Below are positions 29,301-37,848 of a DNA stretch of 64,000 bases, one piece after another. Within the stretch, counting starts at the first letter, position 1; each line of letters begins with the position of its first letter. The translations under genes were made by a program, and so were the position numbers. The notes below the pieces were generated by a model, which ran no database searches, had not been told where the DNA came from, and saw nothing but the letters and a program-made list of their open reading frames with translations. The DNA is taken from NCBI GenBank assembly GCA_018697195.1, contig CM031864.1:17064934-17128933 (forward strand), written 5' to 3'. Source of the DNA: Certhia americana (lineage: Eukaryota > Chordata > Aves > Passeriformes > Certhiidae).

Positions 29301-32300
29301 AAGTGTAATTGCTGTGGCTATATCCAAGTATGTTCATATTTCTACACCGATCAGTTAAATTCTTGAAGATCACAGTTCTGTTGCCTCTGACTTAATTACA
29401 GAAAACAGCAGGAAACTTTGCCAGGTAAGTGAACACTGAAAAATTTGATCCTCATCTCAGAGCAACAGCCAGCCATACAAAAGACAATGCCAGCCAGAAA
29501 CCATGCACTAAGAATTTGTTTTAGTTTCCTTTGCTTCCTCCTTACCTTTCTGTGTACATCTTGCCTTCTTGGAGGACAAACTGCTACAGGACTTTCTAAT
29601 TTTTATTTATATAGGCAATGCTGAACACTTCAATTACACAGTGCTGTCAAATACTAGTGATAGTTACAATGGTACCACAAATAAACACTAAACCAACTTT
29701 TTAATGAATTAATCTTAATGTATTATCTTAATGTATTTAATATCAATATTATTCCTGGACTCACTCCAGATCTCTGCATTTCCAGAATGACATTTTCTGC
29801 TCTGTCACCAAAATGTTTAAAGCTGCATAATACTTACTGTAAACAACTTTAATATTTAACCAAGGCAGTGGGGCTTCCATGAGTAATCTGGTAATAGCTA
29901 GTTCGAACATTACAGTCTTTCCAGAGCCGGTCGGAGCACAAATCACAAAGTTCCTATCCGTATATAAAAGCTAGGAAAGAATTACCAAGTCCTGTTAAGT
30001 TTTCAATAATGACAAATGAAAGGCTTGCATGACTGTCCTTCCTTCCCCCACGTTTTATCCTCCACCAGCTTAAAAGCCAGCTTTGTCCCTGTCAGGCTTC
30101 CTCATTTTCCTCTGACAAGACTGATTCTTCCTTCTTTCCTCCTCTGCAGTGTCACTCACCCATGTCACTCACCCACTCCCCCTTCCTCCTCCATGCAAAT
30201 ATATTACAAATCTGTATGCAAAAATATAAATATAATTTTCACCTTCACATAAATGTATTTTAAACTGAGAAAAACACTTTTTAAAGTTCTTCTGGTCTCT
30301 TCTCCCAGCCAAGCACAACCCTGATCTATTCCAGAAAGAGGTTCTAGATGTATTATAGTTTTATAATCCCTTTTTTTATGCTCTGAATATCAAAGTACCA
30401 CTTAAATTTATCTACAAAGTACTACTTGCAGCTGCAGTTTATTTTCCATACTTACATCATCCAAAGCTTTTGACTGTGCATAGTTAAAATAGGGGAACTC
30501 CTTAAAAATACTTCTAAATTGGGTTGCTTGAGAACATTAAGGAATTTAAAATACTAGAGCATAAATTATAAAATTGTAGGAATGCAAATGCATCTTGTTC
30601 TTGCAATCTAAATGCAAACTTAAAATATACCACAATATTTCACAGGCTTGTAAAAAGTTATCCAAAAGTAATTTATTAAATGTTTCAGTAGTTTTAGATT
30701 CTTGGTGTGTCATATATACCGTATCACTGAAAAAAACACAACCAATTTGAGAGGTTTCAGGATTATGCCAATAATCAAGAACTTCCTCCCTGGCACAGGC
30801 TTCATGGAATGGCAGGCAATTATGGAATATGAAGCTGCAAGGGACAAACCAGATACAAGAAGAAGCAGAACACTGCTGCTAGCCTATCTAAGGTGTCAGT
30901 GGTCACATAATATTTATAATACAACACAAATTATTTACTGTAATACTGTATGCTCAGACATAACAGTAGCAAAAAAATTCACCCATGATCACTTAGTGCT
31001 GACTAAGTGACTGTGGTTTTAAAGATACTCTTCAGTTGCCAGTAATGCCTGTTCTTCTGACAACATTCTTATCTAAAATATGTGGAAGATGAAAAGAGAG
31101 CATTGTTAGGTTACAGCTCCAGAGGAGTGAGCTGATCCCTGTCTGCACTTGCAGAGCAGCCACACAGGCAGCCTGACCGTGACCATCTCCTCAGGCTGAG
31201 GATGAGCACACACTCAGGGATGACACTGACAGCAACAGGAACAATGGACTGCTACGGCCCCAGATCCACGTTACATTAAACAACTACAGAGGAAAAGATA
31301 CAGGAGTAAAGCAGGAAACAGAAGAAGTTAAAAATGGGTAAAGGTAAGCAAAAAACAGACTAAAGAAAACAAGGAATTTTTAAAAATACTTATTTAAAAT
31401 CCCTGTTTTAAATAAGTGATTTGTTTTCAAACTGCACAGCATTAATGATCCTTAATTGATAAATTCACAACAATGGAATCTTTACTCATTTTGAAAATTG
31501 TGACTTTTTAAAGCTATTTACATGAATTTAAGGTGCCTAAATTTAGACATTTCCTCTTCCTGATACTTAACCTCCCATCTGACAGGTCCCTAGAAACAAA
31601 ATATTGAAATATTGAGCGTGTAAAATACCCAGAAGTTTGATAGACATAGATGAAGGCTCAATTATATTTCATGTTCAAGGCAGGGCCAAGAAGAAAGAAA
31701 ATTATGGTAAAATCTGCTTAAATAATGGAAATACAGTATAGGCACACTACAACATAGGTACACAGCAAAAAGGAATACATGAAGTTAATTTTCTTCTAAG
31801 AAAATGGGACAGAAAATAAGATTCAGTTTTTCTAATAAGTAAACCATTCATTTTTCCTTCATTTAAAGTGTATGGGTATATATGTGTATAGGTGTTTGCA
31901 TAAAAAATGGCCAAAATATTATGCAAATTAAAATTTTCCATTTTATATTTTAATAATAAAGTTTTGAGGATAAAATTTGAACATATGAAATAATAAGCTT
32001 TCTTAGGAATGAATGATCTATAAGTTTCTTATTTTCATTCTAGCTTTACAAGCCAAAAGGATAAACACCTATTGAACATTTGATTCCCAGCATTATGCTA
32101 CAAATTGAAACTATTACAATGTAATGCATTAATTTCTATGGCTACAAATGAAACACTGTAATTTTGCAAAGGTAAAAGCACTGTAACAAAATCAGGAAAA
32201 ACAGATACAGAAAATACAAGGATACGTATTTCTGTAACAGCCCTCAAAATTTCCAATTTTCTTCCTGTAGTTCCTAAAGAAGCAAAAATAGTACATTAAT

Positions 32301-35300
32301 AAAATCAGATTCATTTTCAGCCAATAACCATGACAAATATCTTCCTGACCCCAAGCTGTGTGTTCAGTAAGGAGCTTCAAGGCTGCAACAAGGTCCAGGT
32401 GATGGAAAGGAGATGATGGGATAGGACAGGGAGGTGACTAGCTCATCATTTGAAAAGGCCATCGTGGTGGCCCTTTGAACTCACTGCAGTTTAAGGATGT
32501 CTTGCATGTACCAGAGACTCAAAACTTGATGCAATCTCTAGTTATGGTCTCAAAAGTGCCAAAAAAGGGATAATCACTTCTCCAAACTTCCTAGCTCTGT
32601 TAACAAAGCCCAGGATGCTGCTGGCTTTTGTTACTGCTGGGACACACTGCTCACTCAAGTTCAGCACATTGCTTCCCAGACCCCAGACACTTTTCCACGA
32701 GCTGCCCTCAGTCAAACCACCCCAAAGGAATCCCAGGAGCTCTTCTCTTTCCTTGGTGCAGGACAGTGGATTTGTTCCTGCTGAATTTCATGAGATTTCA
32801 GTCAGCCCCCTCCTGCAGGGCAGCCCCCTGCAGTACTCCCCTTGAAGCTGGCACGTGGGCAGTGTGACCTGTTCACTACCACTCTCTGTGCCTGGCCAAC
32901 CATTTTTACACCAGGCAGTTGTTGATCCACTCCCAGTGCCCCACCACGGGTACAGAATGTTGTGGAAAATGGTGTTTCTCAACCACCCTGTGATTCTATG
33001 AAAATCCTTGCTGAAGGCAAAATGAATCATATCCACTGCTCCCCCTCACCCACAGATCAAATCAGCACTGCTCATAAAGCAGTCAGACAGGAATCATGCT
33101 TTTCATTCCTGACCTGTTTCCAAATCTCATCCTAAGCCACCACTCTGCCCTGCATTTTTCTGCCAGAACTAATGTTTTACTCCATATTTCTGTAGCAGTC
33201 AGTCAGGCACACAAGGTACATTCCACAAATGTGTCATATGCTAAAAAGTTTCAAATCTAGAAATAAACTGCACTGAGTTAAAAACTACTAAAAGCCAAAA
33301 ATTATTTATAAACCAAGTATTTTATAATTTCATCAAAATCTCACCACTTCCCTCCATTTTCTAGGTATCTCCTATTAAAATCTATTTCTACAAAGATAAA
33401 AGTATGAGCCACACCACAAATAAACATTTCATTTTCAATTTCTGGTTTCAAAGGAAGATGAAACTTAACCACACGAAGGAATAAGGCTGTTTTTTTTTCA
33501 AATTGCTGAGGGGATGTGAAGTGACATTTTCAAATAGGTTTACATGACTTAGAATTTCTGAAAATGTGAATCTTCTTCATAAATTGTTTAGCCAGTTCAT
33601 ATTAAACAACAACACAATTAAGCTCCACAGGACTGCAATACATTCTATCAATTTTAGCCAATTATCTCTCCTTGAGCTGGTGGGAAAATGTTCTTCACTC
33701 TACCTCAGATCTTGGATACCCTTTATTATTATATACCAAAGACAGACAACGGACTATTTTTCTTGAAATAGAGTAAAAATAATTACCTGTCATATCCAGA
33801 ATCTCTGAAGCATTAGAAAATGATTGAATTTTAATTCCATTTTCAGACACAATCTCCTCATTATTTACCCTATGTAAAGTAAAATCTGATTCTTTAGTTA
33901 TTGGAGCATGATGATTATTTCTCAAAAACCCTTCTTTTGTCACTTCTTTCATGTTTTCACTTGTATTTAAGTAAGTACCAGTTTCTTCCACATCAACAGA
34001 ACCAGCTTTAAATTCTGTATTTTTATGCATATTGCCAGACTTTTTAAATAAGCTGCAAAAGATCCAGAATTTCATTAGCTTACTGTAATGTTACAATTTA
34101 TCTAATATTTGAAAAATATTAGTTATACATTTGTATTAGCAGCAGAACTAGTAAGATGAATAATAAAATTGTATCTAACTTTATGTAATCTGATTTTAAG
34201 ACTCCTTTGAAGATACATTTTAACTTTACTTTCATTCCAGAAAGAAAAAGAAAGAGTAAATTGCCTGTCCACATGGGCTCTGACTCCTAATAGCAGATTA
34301 ACTCTGAATTTCTGCATCATTAAAACCAATAGAGGCATCCATGTTTGGAGGAATGGGAGGAACTGGTCACAGAAGAAAAGTTTATTGATAAAACCTCTCC
34401 TCCCAGGCAGCACTGAAATCACACTGAGAACTGCTCAAGGTACTCCTGACTGGCTGACCTCTGCTTGGCAAAGTAAATGATCTCAGCCTTCTTCCTTGTC
34501 ACCGTGCAGACAAAGAATTCAGAGCAGTATTTGCCAAAAGCTTTGTTATCTAAAAATTTCTTTAAAATTTAAGCAACAAACCTGATGATTACTTTTCTCA
34601 TGAATGAGGCTGAGCTCAGGACACATTTAGATAAAGTACTAAAATATTGCCAAAAAGAAACAGTTCTTTCCTTACACTGAAAGAATTCGCATCTGGAGCC
34701 TGCTAAAGTACCTTGAATTGAAGGATCCCAAACTTTGTGTTCAACAGATTTATCAAAAATAATAACATGATTCTGATGGTGATAAATTATCTGAATTGAC
34801 TAGACACATACCTTTTTCTTAATGTTGAATGGACACTCTCATCATCCCTGTTTTCACTTAATGCTTTATTGTGCAGTTGCTGAGAAAAATCTATTTCTCT
34901 TTTAGATTTATTTTCGTCAAAGGAGAGAAAAGATGAAACCACTTTCAGATTTTCATGCTGAAAACAAATTTTATCTCTTTCTCCTAGACTTAATTGTAGG
35001 ACTTCTTTTCCAGGGGCTATGCCAAAATGAACAGGTGCTGATGATTTATCTCCTGCTTCCTCTGTGTTACTCTTACACTGTTGTATAAACTTCTCCTGCT
35101 TTCTGCCTCCTACAAAAGCTATAAATTATTATTTCATTAATATTCATATTCTTATTCACAGTCATTTAATCAAGTATCTTTCATACGGAATCAGCCAAAT
35201 TCACATCTCTTATACAAACTGATATTTCTATGTTATTGCAAGAACTTTAGTGAATATATTATGACTTATGCTAATGAATATAATGCATGTGTTATCAATT

Positions 35301-37132
35301 AAAAAGTTGTAAAAATAAGGTCTCTTTCTTTCCTTCCTATGCAATGTAAAGGATTAAAACTATTCTTCAGAACTACAAAATAGTTTGTACGACAGAACCC
35401 TTCACCCTGTCCCAGAATAAAGTTGGTCTTACAAAAACATGACACAATGACCAAGCTTGAAGTTCCTGCTACAAACAGCTGAGATAAACACTGCAATCTC
35501 AACAGTCAGAACTGGTACTGCTGTTGATGACAGGCTGGTTTCACAACCTTCTTGGTTAATTATCACATTTTGCAGGGTTAATTCTCAGTAGAATCGGTGC
35601 CCTGATCCGGCTGACCAGATCAACAAGCTTTGCTGTTGGCAACAGGAAGGCAAAGGCAGGACCAGAAATAAGCAACTAAATGCAACAAGATAACAAAACA
35701 GCTCTATTTTGCTGTTTTAATTTCAATGTTATCCCTCTAGAAACTCGAAGTTACAATGCCCTGTTTGTGACAACCCCAACAGTTCTAATTCTACAAACAT
35801 CAAAAAGCTTATTTGAATAAGTAGCTGTTAATGGAATTATTCTCACATAAAGTAGAAAAACCCCACCTTCTGTTCTTATGTTAACATAACTCCTAAGTAG
35901 AGAATCACATAAATCAACACAGTAAGCTAAGAAATGCATAAATCTAGCTGACAGAGATACAGCAATGAAATTCTTTAAAATATATTTCCTTAAGATAATC
36001 CTGAATGTCTAGGAATATGACACCTAGCAGTAATTAATGACCAGATTCAAATTTGGCCACCTGAACAATTTGATTAAAGCCCCAAAAAAGGGAAGAAAAA
36101 AGTGAGTTTCATATAAACTCTCTGTTCCTTGGGTGGGAGACAGGCCATCAGATCCATGTGATAACATTATGCTCTTACAGCCATTTCCCACTGTGTTACA
36201 ATGCTTTGTGAAAGCATGTGCAGTAACTGAAATTTTGATTATATTTCTTACCTTGCCCACTTCTGCACAATAAACTTGTGGCATGTATATGCCTGAAGAG
36301 GACTGCTATGCTCCTGGCACATCTAACACCATCATTCTCAACTCAAACACATTCTTTGTCTCTAGTTGCATGCCTAGAATATTTCATATTTCACAGCAAA
36401 ATAGGAATGACTGTCACACTAATTATTTGTTGAGTAATTTAATATCAATGTCAAGTATTACTGCCGAGTTGGACTTCGCAGTGTTAGGTTTATGGGTGGG
36501 TTTTAGGTTTATGACTTTTCCAACCGTCCCAATGACTCCATGATTCTGTTCTATGATACTTTACCCATTTCAGTGTTGGCTGAGTTTTTTTCCAGTTCCC
36601 TCTGTAACTCCTCTGCAGCTGGAATTTCAGCAATAGCTGGAGCAGGTGCAATAAACCAAGTCTTATGCTCTTCATTTTCCAGACACCTATTTTTAACACA
36701 CAAACATCAGGTAACAGCATTTTTTAAGCGTCTCCCACAACTAGCTCAAAATCACTAGTCATAAGTAACATATTGTTTCTTCTGCTAAAATATATTCTTG
36801 TTCTTCAATTTATGTGACTTCTAATAATACACAATTACTGAGGCAAAACTTCTGTTAACCTTTATTTCTTATAGCCCTGAGATACACCTGCATCATTGAA
36901 TGTGCTTGGAGAAACATTTCAAAGTATGGGCTACAGACTTAGAAATTTCTAGCCCCACATTTCTATCAGTAGACAAAAAAAGTGAGTCATTAAGAAAAAA
37001 CAGTGCTGTAAAATGATTCAGTTTGGAAAAAAATTACATATAGCTAATAATAAAGATCTACCTTTGTCTCATGTCTGGTTTTTCATAAAATAAATTATCC
37101 AGCGAAAAGACCATGTCTGCAGAGTTGAACAT
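5283..37132 (-). CDS. HFM1: HFM1, meiotic ATP-dependent DNA helicase (MER3 family), 37 coding exons
   Basis: Ski2-like superfamily 2 DNA helicase. In the family, it unwinds recombination intermediates in meiotic prophase nuclei and promotes class I crossovers and synapsis. The 37 coding exons (listed separately as c1-c37) join in phase with AG/GT boundaries to 4,317 nt: 1,438 residues plus a TAA stop. Motifs seen: Walker A GSGKT with Lys294, DEVH box 396-399, SAT 443-445, FCATRKG at 519-525, [12 protein letters not shown] near 600-611 and [10 protein letters not shown] at 636-645. A Sec63-like region follows (about 765-1065), then a Cys/His cluster at 1137-1152 and an acidic tail ending GIFDGIL. 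All catalytic motifs are intact. The ATG at 37132 was chosen because it opens c1 and gives the family N-terminus ([12 protein letters not shown]). Identity rests on my memory of vertebrate HFM1; the exon structure is read directly. The paralogues ASCC3 and SNRNP200 are much longer, with two helicase cassettes, so are unlikely. Confidence 0.97.
5628..5785 (-). CDS. HFM1: HFM1 exon c36 (residues 1365-1417)
   Basis: 158 nt, acceptor TATTGCAG, donor AG|GTAATA. It encodes [15 protein letters not shown] and [16 protein letters not shown], similar to human HFQERKPQNLSPE and KVDFFIRNSECKKEVD. Confidence 0.93.
6159..6264 (-). CDS. HFM1: HFM1 exon c35 (residues 1329-1364)
   Basis: 106 nt, acceptor ATTTTCAG, donor TTG|GTGAGT. 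Ser/Asn-rich tail segment, placed by phase and order. Confidence 0.84.
6531..6621 (-). CDS. HFM1: HFM1 exon c34 (residues 1299-1329)
   Basis: 91 nt, acceptor TTTCACAG, donor GA|GTAAGA. Weakly conserved tail sequence; supported by splice sites and phase with both neighbours. Confidence 0.82.
7055..7183 (-). CDS. HFM1: HFM1 exon c33 (residues 1256-1299)
   Basis: 129 nt, acceptor TTTTTCAG, donor G|GTAAGG. It encodes [20 protein letters not shown], the acidic block corresponding to human LNVNFELGNEVWDDFDDENL. Confidence 0.95.
7270..7379 (-). CDS. HFM1: HFM1 exon c32 (residues 1219-1256)
   Basis: 110 nt, acceptor TTTAAATAG, donor G|GTAAGT. Ser- and Gln-rich and weakly conserved. Placed by phase and position. 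Confidence 0.88.
7472..7554 (-). CDS. HFM1: HFM1 exon c31 (residues 1192-1219)
   Basis: 83 nt, acceptor TTTCTTTAG, donor AG|GTACTG. It encodes [18 protein letters not shown] (human VDLKEFGFTPKPSLPSI). Confidence 0.94.
8380..8498 (-). CDS. HFM1: HFM1 exon c30 (residues 1152-1191)
   Basis: 119 nt, acceptor TTTTCTCAG. It encodes [20 protein letters not shown], nearly the human sequence. The donor AAG|GTTCCC is weak, but it keeps phase and falls where human VKRLK-IQMN suggests. Without splicing here the frame runs on 34 codons to a stop. Confidence 0.9.
8914..9009 (-). CDS. HFM1: HFM1 exon c29 (residues 1120-1152, Cys/His cluster)
   Basis: 96 nt, acceptor TTATCTAG, donor T|GTGAGT. It encodes [20 protein letters not shown]. 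With the Cys made at the next junction the spacing is C-x3-C-x5-C-x3-C-C, a small putative zinc-binding knuckle found in HFM1 orthologues. Reading past the donor meets a stop within five codons. Confidence 0.96.
9255..9410 (-). CDS. HFM1: HFM1 exon c28 (residues 1068-1120)
   Basis: 156 nt, acceptor TTTCCAAG, donor G|GTAAAT. It starts [17 protein letters not shown] (human VGLDIQQKLTVFYLEPK), then turns into a less conserved linker. Confidence 0.95.
10843..10946 (-). CDS. HFM1: HFM1 exon c27 (residues 1033-1068)
   Basis: 104 nt, acceptor GCATTACAG, donor G|GTAGGT. It encodes [20 protein letters not shown] and INLISSDY. It closes the Sec63-like fold. Confidence 0.96.
11661..11818 (-). CDS. HFM1: HFM1 exon c26 (residues 981-1033)
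   Basis: 158 nt, acceptor TTCCCTTAG, donor AT|GTATGT. It encodes [17 protein letters not shown] and [16 protein letters not shown], the beta-sandwich end of the Sec63-like region. Confidence 0.96.
12811..12894 (-). CDS. HFM1: HFM1 exon c25 (residues 953-980)
   Basis: 84 nt, phase 0, acceptor TCTTTGCAG, donor CAG|GTACAT. It encodes [20 protein letters not shown] and KYELEIEQ. Confidence 0.96.
13819..13904 (-). CDS. HFM1: HFM1 exon c24 (residues 924-952)
   Basis: 86 nt, acceptor TTTCCACAG, donor TCG|GTAACT. It encodes [20 protein letters not shown] and NARELES, a helix-hairpin-helix-like segment. It follows the 2.8-kb intron. Confidence 0.96.
16718..16849 (-). CDS. HFM1: HFM1 exon c23 (residues 880-924)
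   Basis: 132 nt, acceptor TTTTTACAG, donor G|GTAGGT. It encodes [23 protein letters not shown] and HVSKQLEKI, a helical part of the Sec63-like region. Confidence 0.97.
16937..17034 (-). CDS. HFM1: HFM1 exon c22 (residues 847-880)
   Basis: 98 nt, acceptor TTTTCCAG. It encodes [20 protein letters not shown]. Two overlapping GT sites lie at the end; only T|GTATGG keeps phase, making the Trp of TRW-LSDF with c23. The GTAAAA site 5 nt further on would shift the frame. Confidence 0.95.
17243..17290 (-). CDS. HFM1: HFM1 exon c21 (residues 831-847)
   Basis: 48 nt, acceptor CATGCATAG, donor TG|GTAAAT. It encodes [15 protein letters not shown]. Confidence 0.96.
17380..17486 (-). CDS. HFM1: HFM1 exon c20 (residues 796-831)
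   Basis: 107 nt, acceptor TTATTACAG, donor AG|GTATTT. It encodes [18 protein letters not shown], matching the human KEFLDIQLRINEKKTLN segment. Confidence 0.96.
17995..18015. repeat. Poly(T) tract, T21, in an HFM1 intron
   Basis: Uninterrupted T run followed by GCAG in the c19-c20 intron. On the minus (sense) strand it is poly(A), so the plus-strand TTTGCAG acceptor look-alike is not used by HFM1. Confidence 0.95.
18334..18425 (-). CDS. HFM1: HFM1 exon c19 (residues 765-795, start of Sec63-like region)
   Basis: 92 nt, acceptor TTTTACAG, donor TTG|GTAATT. It encodes [18 protein letters not shown], the conserved GR-A-YY segment that opens the Sec63 unit. Confidence 0.97.
19059..19139 (-). CDS. 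HFM1: HFM1 exon c18 (residues 738-765)
   Basis: 81 nt, acceptor TTTTGACAG, donor G|GTAACA. It encodes [15 protein letters not shown] and NNFKPT. Confidence 0.96.
21160..21207 (-). CDS. HFM1: HFM1 exon c17 (residues 722-738)
   Basis: 48 nt, acceptor CCATGAAG, donor G|GTAAGT. It encodes [16 protein letters not shown] micro-exon supported by phase and match to human FASGLNKDGIEAKLQ. Confidence 0.95.
22078..22211 (-). CDS. HFM1: HFM1 exon c16 (residues 677-722)
   Basis: 134 nt, acceptor ATCACTAG, donor G|GTTTGT. It encodes [15 protein letters not shown] and [18 protein letters not shown], the start of the winged-helix region in MER3/Hel308-type helicases. Confidence 0.97.
22997..23091 (-). CDS. 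HFM1: HFM1 exon c15 (residues 646-677)
   Basis: 95 nt, acceptor TTTTTCAG, donor AG|GTAACT. It encodes [20 protein letters not shown], just after the helicase core. Confidence 0.97.
23518..23663 (-). CDS. HFM1: HFM1 exon c14 (residues 597-645, motifs V-VI)
   Basis: 146 nt, acceptor CTGATGTAG, donor CAG|GTAAAT. It carries motif [17 protein letters not shown] and motif [12 protein letters not shown], with both arginine-finger candidates (Arg640, Arg643) present. An ORF extends past both splice sites, but those extensions are intronic. Confidence 0.98.
25050..25151 (-). CDS. HFM1: HFM1 exon c13 (residues 563-597)
   Basis: 102 nt, acceptor ATTATCAG, donor T|GTAAGT. It encodes [15 protein letters not shown] and [12 protein letters not shown], the conserved HHAGM segment of Ski2-like helicases. 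Confidence 0.97.
25243..25286 (-). CDS. HFM1: HFM1 exon c12 (residues 548-563)
   Basis: 44 nt, the shortest coding exon. Acceptor ATTTCATAG, donor G|GTAAAT. It encodes [14 protein letters not shown] (human LQKYAYSVRDSKLR). Confidence 0.95.
25960..26048 (-). CDS. HFM1: HFM1 exon c11 (residues 519-548, motif IV)
   Basis: 89 nt, acceptor ATTTATAG, donor AG|GTATTT. It starts with motif [15 protein letters not shown], in the second RecA-like domain. Confidence 0.97.
26130..26330 (-). CDS. HFM1: HFM1 exon c10 (residues 452-518)
   Basis: 201 nt, phase 0, acceptor TTTTAAAG, donor GTG|GTACAA. It encodes [21 protein letters not shown] and the segment entering RecA domain 2, ending QKPALV. The GTACAA donor is not strong, but the junction to FCATRKG fixes it. 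Confidence 0.97.
26749..26910 (-). CDS. HFM1: HFM1 exon c9 (residues 398-451, motifs II-III)
   Basis: 162 nt, phase 0, acceptor CTGATAG, donor GAT|GTAAGA. It begins with the Val-His that completes DEVH. It contains [14 protein letters not shown] and motif [12 protein letters not shown] (SAT at 443-445). Confidence 0.98.
27055..27132 (-). CDS. HFM1: HFM1 exon c8 (residues 372-397)
   Basis: 78 nt, phase 0 at both ends, acceptor TTCCTCCAAG, donor GATGAG|GTAAGA. It encodes [12 protein letters not shown] and the strand LVRLFLIDE. The last two residues are the Asp and Glu of the DEVH box. Confidence 0.98.
27482..27633 (-). CDS. HFM1: HFM1 exon c7 (residues 321-371, motifs Ia-Ib)
   Basis: 152 nt, acceptor GTTTTTAG, donor CCT|GTAGGT. 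It encodes motif Ia [15 protein letters not shown] (M completed from c6), the ELTGDT segment and the start of motif Ib (ITTP), which finishes as EKWD in c8. Confidence 0.98.
29838..29970 (-). CDS. HFM1: HFM1 exon c6 (residues 277-321, Walker A)
   Basis: 133 nt, acceptor TTTCCTAG, donor A|GTAAGT. It carries motif [12 protein letters not shown], with the ATP-binding Lys294 and Thr295, then the helix [11 protein letters not shown] and the strand ahead of motif Ia. Confidence 0.98.
30456..30526 (-). CDS. HFM1: HFM1 exon c5 (residues 253-276)
   Basis: 71 nt, acceptor TTCTCAAG, donor GATGAT|GTAAGT. It encodes [20 protein letters not shown], the helicase entry segment with the aromatic and Gln residues typical of the Q-motif region. 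Confidence 0.96.
32460..33115 (-). repeat. Decayed CR1 LINE ORF2 fragment, internally deleted
   Basis: The plus strand shows the reverse complement of CR1 reverse-transcriptase sequence: GCCCAGGATGCTGCTGGC, a GACACACTGCTCACTCAAGTTC block, CACTACCACTCTCTGTGCC and CATATCCACTGCTCCCC. Spacing between blocks is shorter than in a full element, so a few hundred bases are missing. No long ORF remains. It sits in the HFM1 c4-c5 intron, same orientation as HFM1. Confidence 0.8.
33787..34052 (-). CDS. HFM1: HFM1 exon c4 (residues 164-253)
   Basis: 266 nt, acceptor TTTTGCAG, donor G|GTAATT. It starts LFKKSGNMH (human LFKISDNIH) and ends EILDMT, leading into the helicase core. Probably disordered, rich in Asn, Glu and Ser. 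Confidence 0.9.
34812..35109 (-). CDS. HFM1: HFM1 exon c3 (residues 65-164)
   Basis: 298 nt, acceptor TTTTGTAG, donor AG|GTATGT. One frame is open throughout and joins c2 and c4 in phase. The content is charged and Ser/Lys-rich with no domain, in line with the divergent N-terminus. Placement rests on phase, order and a conserved RK-S/R-LFK junction with c4. Confidence 0.88.
36468..36558 (+). repeat. CR1 LINE 3' tail fragment
   Basis: The segment reads GTTGGACTTCGCAGTGTTAG, then a decayed stretch, then CTTTTCCAACCG and ATGATTCTGTTCTATGAT. These match the avian CR1 3' end, including its terminal ATTCTRTG-type repeat. It is antisense to HFM1 and lies in the intron right after exon c2. Confidence 0.8.
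36565..36686 (-). CDS. HFM1: HFM1 exon c2 (residues 24-65)
   Basis: 122 nt. The acceptor AAAAATAG has a weak pyrimidine tract; the donor is G|GTAAAGT. It encodes a [19 protein letters not shown] stretch like the human WFLPPAPLISEIP segment. A CR1 tail begins only a few bases inside the following intron. Confidence 0.92.
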
Positions 37133-37160
37133 TTTTAGATCAAATGTGAAGTCTCTTAGT
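37062..37160 (-). CDS. HFM1: HFM1 exon c1 (start codon, residues 1-24)
   Basis: Acceptor CCTTTGCAG, then a 28-nt 5' UTR, then ATG at 37132-37130 and coding to 37062. The donor is AG|GTAGAT, phase 2. It encodes [20 protein letters not shown] and onwards, matching the family N-terminus. Confidence 0.93.
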
Positions 37161-37492
37161 CTGCAAAGGGCAGCACAAGAAAATGGAAAACTGAAATTAC
37201 TAAACTTGACCCTGTCTAAAGCAGTACACAATTTATTAGTTGTAAGTGCCAGTATTTAATTTCTATATTGTTTCCTTTTAGAGCTCTTGACTGCATTCTT
37301 ACTCCTTCTTCAAATAGAGAATCTCTCTCCTGGTAAAATATGGTTCCTGTTACTTCTGCTAAAAAAGCCCTGTAGGGCAGCACTTGAAGCACCCTTTACT
37401 ACCATGACATATCTGTGAAGAAAAAGTGGGTAGGAGTGAAGATCCAGATAAAGTTTATGTTAAAGTATTTAAATTCTAAGAACAATGCTAAG

Positions 37493-37848
37493 ATTCAGCC
37501 TAGAGAAGGCTAGGGAAGAGGAGACTGAGGGGACACATCACATTCTTCAACTTCCTCATGAGGGGAAGAGGAAGGGCAGGCACTGATCTCTTCTCTGAGG
37601 TGACCAGTGACAGGACCCAAGGGAATGGCCTGAAATTGTGTCAGGATGGACATTAGAAAAAGGTCCTTCACCCAGAGAGTGGCTGGGCACTGAACAGGCT
37701 CCCCGGGGCAGTGGTCACAGCTCCAGCCAGCCAGAGCTCAAGAAGTGCTTGGACAATGGTGTGACTCTTGGGGTGTCCTGTGCAGGGCCAGGAGTTGCAC
37801 TCGATGATCCATGAGGGCACCTTCCAGCTCAGCACATTCTGTGATTAT
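37493..37848 (+). repeat. CR1 LINE 3' fragment
   Basis: Contains CR1 hallmarks in order: CAGCCTAGAGAAGG, ACTTCCTCATGAGGGGAAGA, GGTCCTTCACCCAGAGAGTG, GAACAGGCTCCCCGGGGCAG, GGTGTGACTCTTGGGGTGTC and ACTCGATGATCC, ending in ATTCTGTGATT. It is 5'-truncated, in plus orientation, within putative HFM1 intron 1. It is better preserved than the other copies, so probably younger. Confidence 0.93.
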
